Source: Flavobacterium sp. I3-2 (GTDB taxonomy: Bacteria > Bacteroidota > Bacteroidia > Flavobacteriales > Flavobacteriaceae). Taken from it: DNA of 64,000 nucleotides. A program made the translations under genes and the position numbers. The stretch lies in contig NZ_CP058306.1 in the NCBI RefSeq assembly GCF_013389595.1, forward strand, positions 2,790,001 through 2,854,000, read 5' to 3'. Positions 1 through 8,363 of this stretch are shown here, piece after piece; positions within the stretch are counted from its first letter, which is position 1; each line of letters begins with the position of its first letter. The notes beneath the pieces are model-generated. The model did no database searches and was not told the origin of the DNA. It saw nothing but the letters and a program-made list of their open reading frames with translations.

Positions 1-356
1 ATAAAACTTAAGATTGGAGAAAAATATTCTGTTTTTAATTCTGAATTTGTTCTATTTAAATCAAAAACATTATTATCCCCTAATAAACGAAATATTGCAT
101 CAACAGGATTAAAATAAACACATATTGAATTAATTCCAAATTCTTTTAAAAACCATTTATACTGATTATTGCTGAAAGAAACATCCCAACTTTCTACAAC
201 ATCAAGCTCTCGAAATCTTCTATTCAAAGCAGCTTCTGTATTTCTTAAATAGAAATTCCTTATTTCTTCTTTTTTGTTTGAAAGCTCAATAAATGAACTC
301 CACTTTTCAGGTGTATCAAATAAATTAATTGCTTCGTTTAAAAACTCTCTGTTCAT
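1..356 (-). CDS. Hypothetical protein, partial at window edge
   Basis: This open frame starts with ATG at 356 and runs off the left edge, giving 118 visible residues without a stop. It begins MNREFLNEAINLFDTPEKW and continues through an acidic, aromatic-rich segment (ELDVVESWDVSF, NQYKWFLKEFGINSICVYF). I do not recognise the family. It lies 12 bp downstream of the PD-(D/E)XK gene on the same strand, so it is probably the last visible member of the accessory operon that begins with the WYL regulator. No signal peptide or membrane segment is visible. The C-terminus is outside the window. Confidence 0.7.
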   Translation of the reverse strand, partial: MNREFLNEAINLFDTPEKWSSFIELSNKKEEIRNFYLRNTEAALNRRFRELDVVESWDVSFSNNQYKWFLKEFGINSICVYFNPVDAIFRLLGDNNVFDLNRTNSELKTEYFSPILSF

Positions 357-368
357 TTTATTATATTT

Positions 369-1202
369 TTAATTCCAAAATTCTATATATTGCTTTATAT
401 ATTCTTTTAATCTATAATTTTCTTTCCCTATTAGGTTTAAGCAATCTTCTAACCAACATTTTATCTCATTATTGAAATTCCACCGTTCTATCTTTAAAGG
501 AACAACGGCTGCTAAATTATCAGGAAAATTAATTGGTTTAAATAAAGTGTTTTCTGAAGGTAGTTTTGCATCATTAGCTACCAAATAAATAATCTTGTAT
601 TTATCGTTATTAGCACATTCTTCTTTATTCTTACAATAAATTGTTCTATGCCAATATCTGTAAATTTGATTTTCTTGATCTATCGCATCATTTGATTTAT
701 TCTCAATAATGATTACTGAATGTGGATGGTTACGTTCTATTAAAATATCAATTCTTTGCTTTTCAACAGTTACATTCCACTTCCCTTCATCGTAATCATT
801 GTATCCTAAGTTTTCAATAAACTTTTTTAAAAATAAATCACCTTGTCCGTGATTTGCATTTTTGTCAAGAAAAAATCCTAATAATCGGCTATGTAAGGTT
901 TCATCAATTCTAAAAAAATCTAAAACATTGAATCTTATCGACTTTTCTTTTGAAAGAGCATTTTCCTTTTCTAATATTTTTTCAAAATCAATGAGTATAT
1001 TTTCAAATCCCATTAACCTTGACTTTGTTTGAATAACATTTAATTTAGAATAATCAATGTGATGTAATTTAATCTTTTTATAAGATATATCTTCTATTAA
1101 TTTTTTTAAAACTAAATTCTTCTTAATCAAAGTATTTTTATAAACTTCTTCCGTTTGAGTTAACAAATCAGATAATAAATCTGTATTTTCATTCATAATC
1201 AT
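369..1202 (-). CDS. PD-(D/E)XK nuclease family protein (PDDEXK_4-like)
   Basis: The 277-residue protein carries the layout of the PDDEXK_4 group: an early ETLHSRLLGFFLD segment (residues 101-113), HGQGDLFL (118-125), the acidic site IDILI (D152), the IENKS core (E167, K169) and a DQENQIYRYW motif (175-184). These are the D…ExK residues expected of a Mg-dependent nuclease core followed by the typical DQxxQ helix. The start MIMNEN is ambiguous by two codons. It sits in a minus-strand operon with a DEDDh exonuclease and a WYL regulator, so a role in defence or DNA repair is inferred. Substrate and partner are unknown. Confidence 0.8.
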   Translation of the reverse strand: MIMNENTDLLSDLLTQTEEVYKNTLIKKNLVLKKLIEDISYKKIKLHHIDYSKLNVIQTKSRLMGFENILIDFEKILEKENALSKEKSIRFNVLDFFRIDETLHSRLLGFFLDKNANHGQGDLFLKKFIENLGYNDYDEGKWNVTVEKQRIDILIERNHPHSVIIIENKSNDAIDQENQIYRYWHRTIYCKNKEECANNDKYKIIYLVANDAKLPSENTLFKPINFPDNLAAVVPLKIERWNFNNEIKCWLEDCLNLIGKENYRLKEYIKQYIEFWN

Positions 1203-1230
1203 GAATATTTAATTAATAAATATACTAAAC

Positions 1231-1722
1231 TTAAAAAACCTGTAAAGCAATATGTGCACATGCTTCGGCATCTGCCAAGGCGTGATGGTGATTTTCAAGC
1301 TCAAAACCTAAATATGCTGCAACGGTATTAAGTTTATGATTTGGTAAATTTGGAAACATACTTTTAGATTTACGATAGGTACAAAAAAATGGATTTTTAT
1401 GAATAGGCAAATCATACACAGACAAAACCGCTTTCAGGCAACCTTCATCAAACATACTATTATGTGCCACTAACGGCATTTTTTTTATTCGTTTTGAAAG
1501 ATCTTCCCATATTTCCGAAAAATTTTCAGAATATACAGTATCATCATAAACCAAACCGTGTACATTGGTATTCCAATGACTATAAAAATTAGGGATGGGT
1601 TTTATTAATTCATAATATTTATCTATTACGATGCCGTTTTCTACAAATACTAATCCGATACTACAAACGCTACTTCGGTGTTGATTGGCAGTTTCAAAAT
1701 CTAAGGCTATAAAGGTTTTCAT
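1231..1722 (-). CDS. 3'-5' exonuclease, DEDDh family
   Basis: The protein is 163 residues long. FIALDFETA at 4-12 supplies the first acidic pair (D8, E10), VAHNSMFDEG at 85-94 supplies the third acidic residue (D92), and HHHALADAEA at 145-154 supplies the last His and Asp. This is the complete DEDDh set of the DnaQ/RNase T superfamily in a single-domain protein. It probably removes nucleotides from a 3' end of DNA or RNA in the cytoplasm. Its start overlaps the end of the upstream gene by 4 bp, so the two are probably translationally coupled. It may work with the neighbouring PD-(D/E)XK protein. The substrate cannot be read from the sequence. Confidence 0.88.
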   Translation of the reverse strand: MKTFIALDFETANQHRSSVCSIGLVFVENGIVIDKYYELIKPIPNFYSHWNTNVHGLVYDDTVYSENFSEIWEDLSKRIKKMPLVAHNSMFDEGCLKAVLSVYDLPIHKNPFFCTYRKSKSMFPNLPNHKLNTVAAYLGFELENHHHALADAEACAHIALQVF

Positions 1723-2342
1723 TGTATCGTATATGTAATAATTTTATTTAAAAAAAAATCGATTTTCTTCAATATATAAAAATGATATTTTGAAGGATAA
1801 GGAATTGTTACGTCAATTGTTACTATTTCTAACAATTCTGTTTTATCTGAATCATTTAAAAATTTATCAAAACAAGTTGATAGATTTTTTATCCATTCAC
1901 CATCTTTTGATTGATATTTAGCAATATTGGTTGAAATACCCCAAGAATCATCAAAATTTTGTTTAGCTGAAGAATCCAAAGTTTGGACAACTAATATGAA
2001 CATATTACTATCTCTGTCAATAAACTCTTTCTGAATTCGTTTCCCATAATTCACAAAACATTTATCATGATTGCTAAAATGATGTTTAAATTCAATTTTA
2101 TATGGAACAGATAAATGAGCTCTATTTACAATTGATAAATCTACTCTTGTATTATTTACACGAGGGTGCTCAGCAAAAGCTCTTAAATTTTCGTTAGTAC
2201 ATAAATCATTAAACTGTTCAAGAATAGCATTTCTAATTAATCCTTCTTGTTTCAGATTTGAGTAGTTACTGTTTATTTTAGTTAACTGATTTTTAAATAC
2301 TTCTGAATTTATTATATCATAAATCGTATTTGAAATTTGCAT
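1719..2342 (-). CDS. Hypothetical protein with possible PD-(D/E)XK-like core
   Basis: This is a 207-residue soluble protein of unrecognised family. One stretch resembles a nuclease core: NNTRVDLSIV (D68), then YKIEFKHHF (E84, K86), with an aromatic FVNYGKRIQKEF helix after it. The spacing D–x15–E–x–K fits PD-(D/E)XK proteins, but I see no decisive family signature. The stop overlaps the start of the DEDDh exonuclease, and the upstream gene ends only 4 bp away, so it belongs to the same operon. The nuclease suggestion is inference from one motif. Confidence 0.6.
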   Translation of the reverse strand: MQISNTIYDIINSEVFKNQLTKINSNYSNLKQEGLIRNAILEQFNDLCTNENLRAFAEHPRVNNTRVDLSIVNRAHLSVPYKIEFKHHFSNHDKCFVNYGKRIQKEFIDRDSNMFILVVQTLDSSAKQNFDDSWGISTNIAKYQSKDGEWIKNLSTCFDKFLNDSDKTELLEIVTIDVTIPYPSKYHFYILKKIDFFLNKIITYTIQ

Positions 2343-2346
2343 CTTA

Positions 2347-3156
2347 TTATTTAATAGAATTCATGAAGTTTAATATCATTTGGCTAATTGAATCAATTAA
2401 TTCAGAACTAACGGAGGTACTTAATTGTCTGGTATGAATAAGAATTCGTTTCTTATCATTGCTATAATGCAAATTGTACCAAGAATTTCCTACGTTTATG
2501 GTTTCTTCCGTCCATTTAACATTAAATATTTTTTCTATGTCAAAATTATGTTGAGAAGGATAATGCCCAGATGCAATAATAGTTATTGGAAAACTTCTGA
2601 AAAATTCTTTTTTAAATAATTCTTTTCTTTCCTCAATTAAACTTTTTCTTAAATCATTTAATCGTTGGAAATTAAAACTTTTTTTAGATGGCAGATCATT
2701 TAGCTCTGAAATAAAAAATTCTTTTTGAAAATTTATAGTTTTTTCTTTTACTCCATATAAAAAAACATTTTGATAAATCTTCTGATAATTAACGTAGGTA
2801 TTACTTGTTCCTCCATTTCCTACTCCATTAACAATTCGATTGTTTTTATTTTTCTGATTCCAGTAAATTGTAAATGGATTTGAATTGATTATCGTTGAAT
2901 CTAAGTCATCATTCCAATGAGGTGAAAAACTTTCAGTTATGTTATTTCTCCATGAAGATAGATTTTTGTGAATATCATTTTCACGAACTTCTAATATCTC
3001 TTTATAAAAATTGTCCGAGTTCAATTCTGATTTATGATCATAATAATGTTCTTTGCCTATAACTAATATTTTACCATTCGGATTTCCCGATCCTAAATAC
3101 AGATTCTTAGCTTCAGCAAATTCTAAAGCATTTTTAAATTCTTTTTTGTAATTCAT
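2347..3156 (-). CDS. Hypothetical protein, possibly uracil-DNA-glycosylase-like fold
   Basis: This is a 269-residue soluble protein that I do not firmly recognise. GNPNGKILVIGKEHYYD near the N-terminus resembles the phosphate-loop strand of UDG-superfamily proteins (glycine-proline-x-(A/G)-x-I-hydrophobic-x-G). A late strand TIIASGHYPSQHNF is followed by a conserved-looking LIHTRQLS segment. The middle is Asn-, Lys- and Trp-rich. No membrane segment is visible. It lies in the WYL-controlled operon, 4 bp upstream of the next gene and 68 bp downstream of the previous one. The glycosylase-like fold is a weak inference. Confidence 0.55.
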   Translation of the reverse strand: MNYKKEFKNALEFAEAKNLYLGSGNPNGKILVIGKEHYYDHKSELNSDNFYKEILEVRENDIHKNLSSWRNNITESFSPHWNDDLDSTIINSNPFTIYWNQKNKNNRIVNGVGNGGTSNTYVNYQKIYQNVFLYGVKEKTINFQKEFFISELNDLPSKKSFNFQRLNDLRKSLIEERKELFKKEFFRSFPITIIASGHYPSQHNFDIEKIFNVKWTEETINVGNSWYNLHYSNDKKRILIHTRQLSTSVSSELIDSISQMILNFMNSIK

Positions 3157-3224
3157 AAGTTTGATTTTCTGGTTTATATTTAAAGCTACAATTATAACTC
3201 TATTAAATTATAAATTAGTTTTTT

Positions 3225-3503
3225 TTAATTAAAATTCACTTCGTTTTCATCGATTCCATTTAAGTTCATAAGAGACAGAATAGAGCCTTCAAGATCTGAA
3301 CATATTTGAACCAAACGCTTTAATTGAGGATGTTGACTATCTTCAAAATGTTTCAATTCAAATGTATAGGCATCACCTATATCAAATGTATCTTTTATGT
3401 GTTTAAAATCGGTTTCCATTGCGAAAACTACGATTTGATCAAATACAATATTTCGACTCAAGATAAGATTGTTGATGATTTCTATTGTTATTGATTTATA
3501 CAT
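3225..3503 (-). CDS. Small hypothetical protein of the accessory operon
   Basis: This 92-residue acidic protein starts with an ATG that overlaps the stop of the IS-split gene upstream (ATGTATAA), so translation of the two was probably coupled before the insertion. It contains an N-terminal amphipathic stretch and a segment HPQLKRLVQICSDLEGSILSLMNLNG that looks helical. I do not recognise a family. It could be a small partner of the upstream 193-residue product. With the IS3 element now inside that gene, its expression may be altered. Confidence 0.6.
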   Translation of the reverse strand: MYKSITIEIINNLILSRNIVFDQIVVFAMETDFKHIKDTFDIGDAYTFELKHFEDSQHPQLKRLVQICSDLEGSILSLMNLNGIDENEVNFN

Positions 3504-3711
3504 TTTTTGAACCTAAGAAAAACAATAACTCTAAAGCTCTATAATCACTAATTGGATAACCTATCTTTGTTTTAAGTACGGCAATAACATCATTTAAAGA
3601 TTCTGATGCTTTCAAATTACTTAAATAAGACAAATATTCACGATAAACATGTACTTTTTCTAATTTGTATTTGTGAGCAGCTTTATTATTATTCAAAAAT
3701 TTAAAAACACG
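3496..3711 (-). pseudogene. C-terminal fragment of gene split by IS3 element
   Basis: The minus-strand frame reading RVFKFLNNNKAAHKYKLEKV up to the stop at 3496 has no plausible start of its own; the first possible initiator is a TTG at 3696. Joining it to the fragment at 4977-5342 after removal of the IS and one target duplication gives a continuous frame across IWDS|RVFKFL. It contributes 71 residues of a 193-residue protein. The rebuilt protein contains a GASKLLHFINPEQYAIWDS motif that I have seen only in uncharacterised families. Function unknown. Confidence 0.82.
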
Positions 3712-3714
3712 ACT
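3712..3714. repeat. Target-site duplication ACT, left copy
   Basis: The trinucleotide ACT immediately precedes the IS3 left end at 3715 and is repeated directly after the right end at 4977-4979. Removing one copy together with the element restores the split reading frame. Confidence 0.85.
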
Positions 3715-3749
3715 TGGATATACTAACTTAGCGTTCAGTAGAAGTTAAG
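3715..3749 (+). repeat. IS3 element left inverted repeat
   Basis: It begins TGGATATACTAAC and ends AGTAGAAGTTAAG. It pairs with the right repeat at 4942-4976 with eight mismatches, and the outer seven and most of the inner bases are identical. Confidence 0.85.
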
Positions 3750-3771
3750 ACTAAAATCTTAAATTTGACTC

Positions 3772-4071
3772 ATGAAACAAGGACGAAAAATCTATGATAC
3801 CGCTTTTAAAATAAGAGCAGTAGAATTAAGTAATGATAGAAATAATTTATCAGAGCTAGCGCGAGAGCTTGGTATAAAAGTTTCTTTGCTTTATAAATGG
3901 CGAAAGGAATATCAGCAATTTGGTACGGGTAGTTTTCCTGGCAACGGAAATTTAAAACTTACTCCCGAACAAGAACGTATTCACGAATTGGAAAAAAAAC
4001 TCAAAGATGCCGAGTTAGAGCGCGATATATTAAAAAAAGCAATCAGCATTTTCTCCAAGAGCGATCGATGA
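3772..4071 (+). CDS. IS3-family transposase OrfA
   Basis: The protein is 99 residues with the HTH_Tnp_1 pattern: GRKIYDTAFKIRAVELS at 4-20, SELARELGIKVSLLYKWRKEY at 32-52 as the helix-turn-helix, and a C-terminal leucine-zipper-like region (EQERIHELEKKLKDAELERDIL) ending LKKAISIFSKSDR. It binds the IS ends and is normally fused to OrfB by -1 frameshifting. A run of seven A at 4032-4038 in this frame is a likely slippery site. The stop overlaps the orfB ATG (ATGA). Confidence 0.93.
   Translation: MKQGRKIYDTAFKIRAVELSNDRNNLSELARELGIKVSLLYKWRKEYQQFGTGSFPGNGNLKLTPEQERIHELEKKLKDAELERDILKKAISIFSKSDR
4032..4038 (+). promoter_or_regulatory. Probable -1 frameshift slippery site (A7)
   Basis: A7 is read as A_AAA_AAA in the orfA frame. 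The -1 frame from here to the orfB ATG at 4068 has no stop codon, so slippage would give a continuous OrfAB transposase, as is known for IS3 elements. Confidence 0.65.
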
Positions 4072-4946
4072 AATACAGATTCATTAAGAATCATGAACGG
4101 CAATTTCCGATTGAGAAAATGTGTTCCATCTTAAAAATCAGTTCTAGAGGTTATTATAAATGGAAAAAGAGATCCATTTCAAAGAAAGCATTGAAAAAGA
4201 ATAAACTAAAGCAAAAAATCAAAACACTTTATTTTGAATTCAAACAACGCTATGGAAGTCCAAGAATTACAGCAGAATTACAGGCTTTAGGATATCGAAT
4301 ATCTCGTGTAACCGTTGCCAAATATATGAAAGAGCTTGGCTTGAAAAGTAAATTAAGCAAGAAATTCAAAGTTACAACCAACTCGAAACACAATTACTTG
4401 ATTGCAGAAAATGTACTTGATAGAGATTTTAAAGCCACTCGAATTAGTCAAAAATGGGTGTCCGATATCACTTATATCCAAACAAAAGATGGGTTTCTGT
4501 ATCTAACAACCATTATTGATTTGTACGATAGAAAATTAATTGGCTGGAGTTTAAGTAATACGATGAGTGCCGATGATACATCACTAGCTGCCTTTCGAAT
4601 GGCAATAAAAAACAGACCAATTGAAAAAGGATTGATTTTTCATTCTGATCAAGGGGTACAATATGCTACAAAGAAATTCACCAATATTTTAGCATCTTAT
4701 GGAGTAATCAGAAGTATGTCTCGCAAGGGAAATTGTTGGGACAATGCAGTAGCCGAGAGCTTTTTTAAATCTCTAAAAACAGAATTAATTTATAGAAATA
4801 AGCTGATTTTCAAAAAACAAATGGAAAGCGAAATATTTCAATACATTGAAATTTGGTACAACAGAAAAAGAAGGCATAGCTCATTGAATTACAAAACAAT
4901 TGAAGAATTTAATAATCAAAACAAAATTTATAAAAATGTAGCTTAA
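4068..4946 (+). CDS. IS3-family transposase OrfB (DDE integrase core)
   Basis: This 292-residue protein has an N-terminal HTH_21 region (QRYGSPRITAELQALGYRIS) and an rve catalytic core. The catalytic residues are visible as WVSDITYIQ (first D), IFHSDQGVQYA (second D) and DNAVAESFFKSLKTE (E). The C-terminus keeps the usual YNRKRRHSSLNY motif. It cuts and joins the IS ends. The gene is intact and in the -1 frame relative to orfA. Confidence 0.95.
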   Translation: MKYRFIKNHERQFPIEKMCSILKISSRGYYKWKKRSISKKALKKNKLKQKIKTLYFEFKQRYGSPRITAELQALGYRISRVTVAKYMKELGLKSKLSKKFKVTTNSKHNYLIAENVLDRDFKATRISQKWVSDITYIQTKDGFLYLTTIIDLYDRKLIGWSLSNTMSADDTSLAAFRMAIKNRPIEKGLIFHSDQGVQYATKKFTNILASYGVIRSMSRKGNCWDNAVAESFFKSLKTELIYRNKLIFKKQMESEIFQYIEIWYNRKRRHSSLNYKTIEEFNNQNKIYKNVA

Positions 4947-4976
4947 CTTATACTGTACTTTTTGTTTGCATATCCA
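4942..4976 (-). repeat. IS3 element right inverted repeat
   Basis: Read on the minus strand it begins TGGATATGCAAAC and ends AGTATAAGTTAAG, matching the left repeat at 27 of 35 positions. Confidence 0.85.
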
Positions 4977-4979
4977 ACT
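4977..4979. repeat. Target-site duplication ACT, right copy
   Basis: ACT follows the right IS end directly and matches 3712-3714. Confidence 0.85.
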
Positions 4980-5342
4980 ATCCCATATTGCATATTGTTC
5001 CGGATTTATAAAATGTAACAATTTACTTGCACCTACTAATGAATTGTTACTGAATTCTTTCAAAAGAAGTAAGTCGTCATCAGAAATCTCAACACCTTGC
5101 TTTACGTTATTTAAAATACTTGTTACTCTGTCTAATTTAGACAAATTCAAATTCTTAAGTATAGTCGGCATCCAAGAATAGGTAAAACCTACACCAATTA
5201 CCACGTCGCTTTCAGTAAGAATATCTTTTTCCTTAAAGAAGTTGGTGTAGTATTTGTACATTTCTACATAAATATCCTTTGTAGAATCGTATGTATTTAC
5301 AACATTTTGAAGTAATGCGTTTAAGTGAATTATATGGTTCAT
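4977..5342 (-). pseudogene. N-terminal fragment of gene split by IS3 element
   Basis: The 122-codon fragment starts with ATG at 5342 and reads MNHIIHLNALLQNVVNTYDS to PEQYAIWDS. After that the frame runs into IS sequence. With the C-terminal fragment at 3496-3711 it makes a 193-residue soluble protein. Features include GVGFTYSWMPTILKNL and GASKLLHFINPEQYAIWDS, a helix-rich motif seen in uncharacterised accessory proteins. It is the second gene after the WYL regulator, 59 bp away. Inactivation may also be polar on the genes downstream. Confidence 0.85.
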
Positions 5343-5401
5343 TTTTTATTTATTTTAAATTCGATTCAAAAATAACTTACAAGTAAGACAAAATATGTCT
5401 T

Positions 5402-6289
5402 TTAAAAATAAATACTGTAAAACTCGCTAACTTTTTCTTTCACTTGATTACGTAACGTTTGTGGTTGTATAACTTCGCAAATAGCACCGTATTTCATAAT
5501 TTCCATAACTAATTCATTTGTGGGGTGTACAAATAATTCAACTTGAATAAAACCATCATTCAAATTAATAATAGTTTGAGATGTATGCAAAGGCAAAGAT
5601 TCTAAATACGCTTGTTGTGATTTTTGAAACTTTAAAATCACCTTTTCAGGATCGTTGTAACATTCAATTCCAAAAGCATGCTTATAAAATTGATCGATAT
5701 CGATAGAAGGAGATGCTGCGGATTGGTACGTAAGTTTGAAATTAGAGATACGATCTAGTCCAAAATTTCGGAATTCTTTTTTATCAAGATCCCAAGCGAT
5801 TAAATAGTAACGATTATGTGTTTCTTTAATTGCTTTAGGTACACATTTTCGATTTGAACTTGCGCTCCAATAACTATTCAAAGTAAATTCTAAAACGAAC
5901 TGATTTTCAATAGCATACAAAATATCATTAAAATACATGATTCCATTCGACTTTCTGTTTTCTAAATAAATGTATTTTGAAACGTTTCGTGATCTATTAA
6001 GTACAGAAACCATGTCTAAAGATTCTATTAACCGATCAGTTAATAAATCGTCATCGTCATTAGTAATTTCATAAACATTTTCTCTACGATTATGCTTTAT
6101 TTTTATTCCCCAAATCTCTTCAATATCTTCTCGGTCACGTTTAAAAGTTCTTTCACTAATTTGCAGATCAAATCCAGTCAAATTAGTTTCTTCAATTAAA
6201 TAATCTAATATCTGTTTGAGTGAAAAACTACTTTTCCTTAGTAATTTTATAATAGTTAAATGTCGTTTTATTGTATCTTTTATGGCCAT
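5402..6289 (-). CDS. WYL-domain transcriptional regulator
   Basis: This 295-residue protein has an N-terminal winged-helix segment of about 60 residues (RHLTIIKLLRKSSFSLKQI… ISERTFKRDREDI), a linker, a WYL domain centred on KETHNRYYLIAWDLDKKEF with a following FGLDRI, and a WCX-like C-terminal domain (GFIQVELFVHPTNELVMEIM). WYL proteins sense nucleic acids or nucleotides and often control defence genes. It is the first gene of the minus-strand accessory operon, so autoregulation from the promoter region above 6290 is likely. The ligand is unknown. Confidence 0.9.
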   Translation of the reverse strand: MAIKDTIKRHLTIIKLLRKSSFSLKQILDYLIEETNLTGFDLQISERTFKRDREDIEEIWGIKIKHNRRENVYEITNDDDDLLTDRLIESLDMVSVLNRSRNVSKYIYLENRKSNGIMYFNDILYAIENQFVLEFTLNSYWSASSNRKCVPKAIKETHNRYYLIAWDLDKKEFRNFGLDRISNFKLTYQSAASPSIDIDQFYKHAFGIECYNDPEKVILKFQKSQQAYLESLPLHTSQTIINLNDGFIQVELFVHPTNELVMEIMKYGAICEVIQPQTLRNQVKEKVSEFYSIYF

Positions 6290-6692
6290 AATAAAGAAGG
6301 AGATTACTATATATTTTTATATACTCTATTGATAACATTAGCTTAATTAATTCATATTAAAAAAATTACTGCGATTTAAAACTAAATAGAAGTCTGCTTT
6401 TTTAAAGTGTAATTTCACGTTTTAATTATTTTAGTGATTTCTTTATTAAGATTAGTTTAAATTTAATATCTATTTTAAAACGTTTATGCAGTGTAATATT
6501 GGTTTTAAATTGCTTTATTTTTTTATAAGTACTTTTAACCTATTGAAAAACTGGAATTCTAAAGCAGAAGAAGCTTCTTTAGCATCATTTTATATCATTG
6601 CATTCAAGAAGAATACATTAATTATATGTAATGATTTAGCATTAGAATTTTTAGAAATGGAGTTGAGTAAATATAACAGATGTTACTCACTT
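6290..6692. other. Intergenic region between WYL operon and SWIM gene
   Basis: This AT-rich 403-bp stretch must carry the promoter of the WYL operon (minus strand). I found no perfect TAnnTTTG box for it. A plus-strand frame at 6486-6770 overlaps the 3' end of the SWIM gene, has no recognisable features, and is not accepted as a gene. Confidence 0.5.
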
Positions 6693-8363
6693 CTAAAAAA
6701 ATGCAAAAAAATCAATGCGGATGCGTTCTGGATAATAATTAAAAAAACGTTGCCAAAACGATACTACTAACAAATTCACTTCTTGTTTGGTAAAATATGT
6801 TTGTGCAAAACCACGAATTTCATGTTCTTGAGCTACCGATTTATTAAGAATTAAACTTGATACGATATGGTTAGCTAAACTATAAAATACTGCCTTTTTA
6901 TCTAATGCTGTAAGTTTTGTAATATAAGGTTTTAAAATAGTAAAAGATATGGGGATAACCTGTACTGCTTCAATCATTTTGTTGTAATTACCTTCATAAT
7001 CTAAAATTTGTAAGTACAATGTAATATAGCTTTCGTCTTCATCGAATTTATGTTGCAAACGAACTAAGGTGTTTGTTTTAAACTTTGTAAGATAAGAAGG
7101 GTCATCTAAATGATTCACTACAAATTTGTATCGTTCTAAAGTAGGTTCAAACGAAAACAAATCGTGCTTTATAGCTGCCAATTCATTTAATGAATTTGGA
7201 TCGTTTTCTAAAAGTTCTTCAATGATTTTTAAATATGGTAGGTTATACTCTACTTTTGTATTGTAACTAATTAATTCATAGCAATACACTAACGTTTCGG
7301 AAACATTTATTTTTTTCAATCCGTTTAACAATAAAAGATTGAATGTATTTTGGTACGGATACGGTGTAAAATATGCTTGGCATTCTTCTAATTTATTGTT
7401 CTCGATTAGTATTTCGAGAAGTTGTTGATTGATTTCTATTTGAAAACAAAAATCTTCATCGATAAATTCTTGCAAACGTTGCGCAATTTGTGCTGCTATG
7501 TATGCTTTTTGTACTTTGGTTCCGTTTTCATTTAAGCTTGAAATTGTTTCTATTAAAAGGGAATGCACTTTACCAAAATTCATTACAAAAAGTTGATGAA
7601 GTAAGGAGTCGACTGCATTTTGCCATAGAGTAATATCTTGTGTGTTGTTTAATAGCAACGAATATTGATTGATTAACTGCTTTACATATTTTTGTAAACG
7701 CGTACCTGGAACCGTGTAGGTATAAAATTTATCCTCTAGAGTTTCTATTATTTTTTCTAACAAAAGAAACGCTTTAGTATGGGTACTAATTGTTTGAAGG
7801 TATTGAAAAACGGGTGTTAATGATTGTTCAAGATATTGAATGATTTTTTTAAGTTCGTTTAATTCTATCTTTTTTCGTTTTGCGATCACCGAAGTAAAAG
7901 CAGTTGTGATTAAAGGAGGTATGTCTGTTAATTCATAAGACGTATTTTGTTTTGAGAAAGCTAATAAAAATTGAATTTCTACCTCTTTATTCACAGTAAA
8001 AAACGGATGCAACCACGCTTTTAGTTCTTGTAAATCTAATTCTTGTAAAAGTTCTTGGGCTTCTGTTAGTTTTGGTGTTTTTTTAGTTGCACGCTTTTTT
8101 GTAGTAACGTTTGTTTGATTGCTAAGATGCATTAAAACAGCCAACTGATGGATACAAAGAGGGTCTTTTAAAGAACAATCACAGCGATGTTCCTGTAATT
8201 CATTATTTTTAATGGTTACTGCTACATCAAAACTAGCGTGCTCATCATCAACAAAACCTATAAACCTACCTTTAGGATCTTCGTCTAGTTCACGTACTTT
8301 TAATAACAATGCTTTATTTTTCTTTGTTATTGCTACCTTCTCTAAAACTGCTGCAATCGTCAT
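6693..8363 (-). CDS. SWIM zinc-finger domain protein
   Basis: The 556-residue protein begins with a strand-rich domain (residues about 15-45) and a SWIM motif HRCDCSLKDPLCIHQLAVLMHL (CxCx7CxH) at roughly 58-79. The remainder is long, helical and leucine-rich. SWIM zinc fingers bind DNA or protein, and bacterial versions often accompany SNF2 or VWA/AAA partners, but no partner gene is adjacent here. No membrane or signal segment is visible. It is monocistronic and convergent with nothing. The cellular role is unknown. Confidence 0.85.
   Translation of the reverse strand: MTIAAVLEKVAITKKNKALLLKVRELDEDPKGRFIGFVDDEHASFDVAVTIKNNELQEHRCDCSLKDPLCIHQLAVLMHLSNQTNVTTKKRATKKTPKLTEAQELLQELDLQELKAWLHPFFTVNKEVEIQFLLAFSKQNTSYELTDIPPLITTAFTSVIAKRKKIELNELKKIIQYLEQSLTPVFQYLQTISTHTKAFLLLEKIIETLEDKFYTYTVPGTRLQKYVKQLINQYSLLLNNTQDITLWQNAVDSLLHQLFVMNFGKVHSLLIETISSLNENGTKVQKAYIAAQIAQRLQEFIDEDFCFQIEINQQLLEILIENNKLEECQAYFTPYPYQNTFNLLLLNGLKKINVSETLVYCYELISYNTKVEYNLPYLKIIEELLENDPNSLNELAAIKHDLFSFEPTLERYKFVVNHLDDPSYLTKFKTNTLVRLQHKFDEDESYITLYLQILDYEGNYNKMIEAVQVIPISFTILKPYITKLTALDKKAVFYSLANHIVSSLILNKSVAQEHEIRGFAQTYFTKQEVNLLVVSFWQRFFNYYPERIRIDFFAFF

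Larger units (their letters stand above)
3715..4976 (+). mobile_element. Complete IS3-family insertion sequence, 1262 bp
   Basis: The element is bounded by imperfect 35-bp inverted repeats (3715-3749 and the complement of 4942-4976) that begin TGGATAT and agree at 27 of 35 positions by hand alignment. It is flanked by a 3-bp direct ACT duplication. It encodes orfA and orfB in the IS3 arrangement with TG…CA ends. Both ORFs are intact, so the element could still be active. It lies within a minus-strand gene of the accessory operon in the opposite orientation. Confidence 0.92.

Noticed and set aside
2425..2619. Plus-strand frame opposite the UDG-like gene
   Set aside because: It is the antisense shadow of a conserved-looking minus-strand gene with tight operon spacing.
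4881..5342. A 153-residue gene on the minus strand
   Set aside because: Its last 31 codons are IS3 DNA. The true gene is split and continues at 3711-3496.
6486..6770. Plus-strand 94-codon frame near the end of the SWIM gene
   Set aside because: It overlaps the SWIM gene on the opposite strand, shows no family resemblance and has no promoter box. It is most likely a chance frame.
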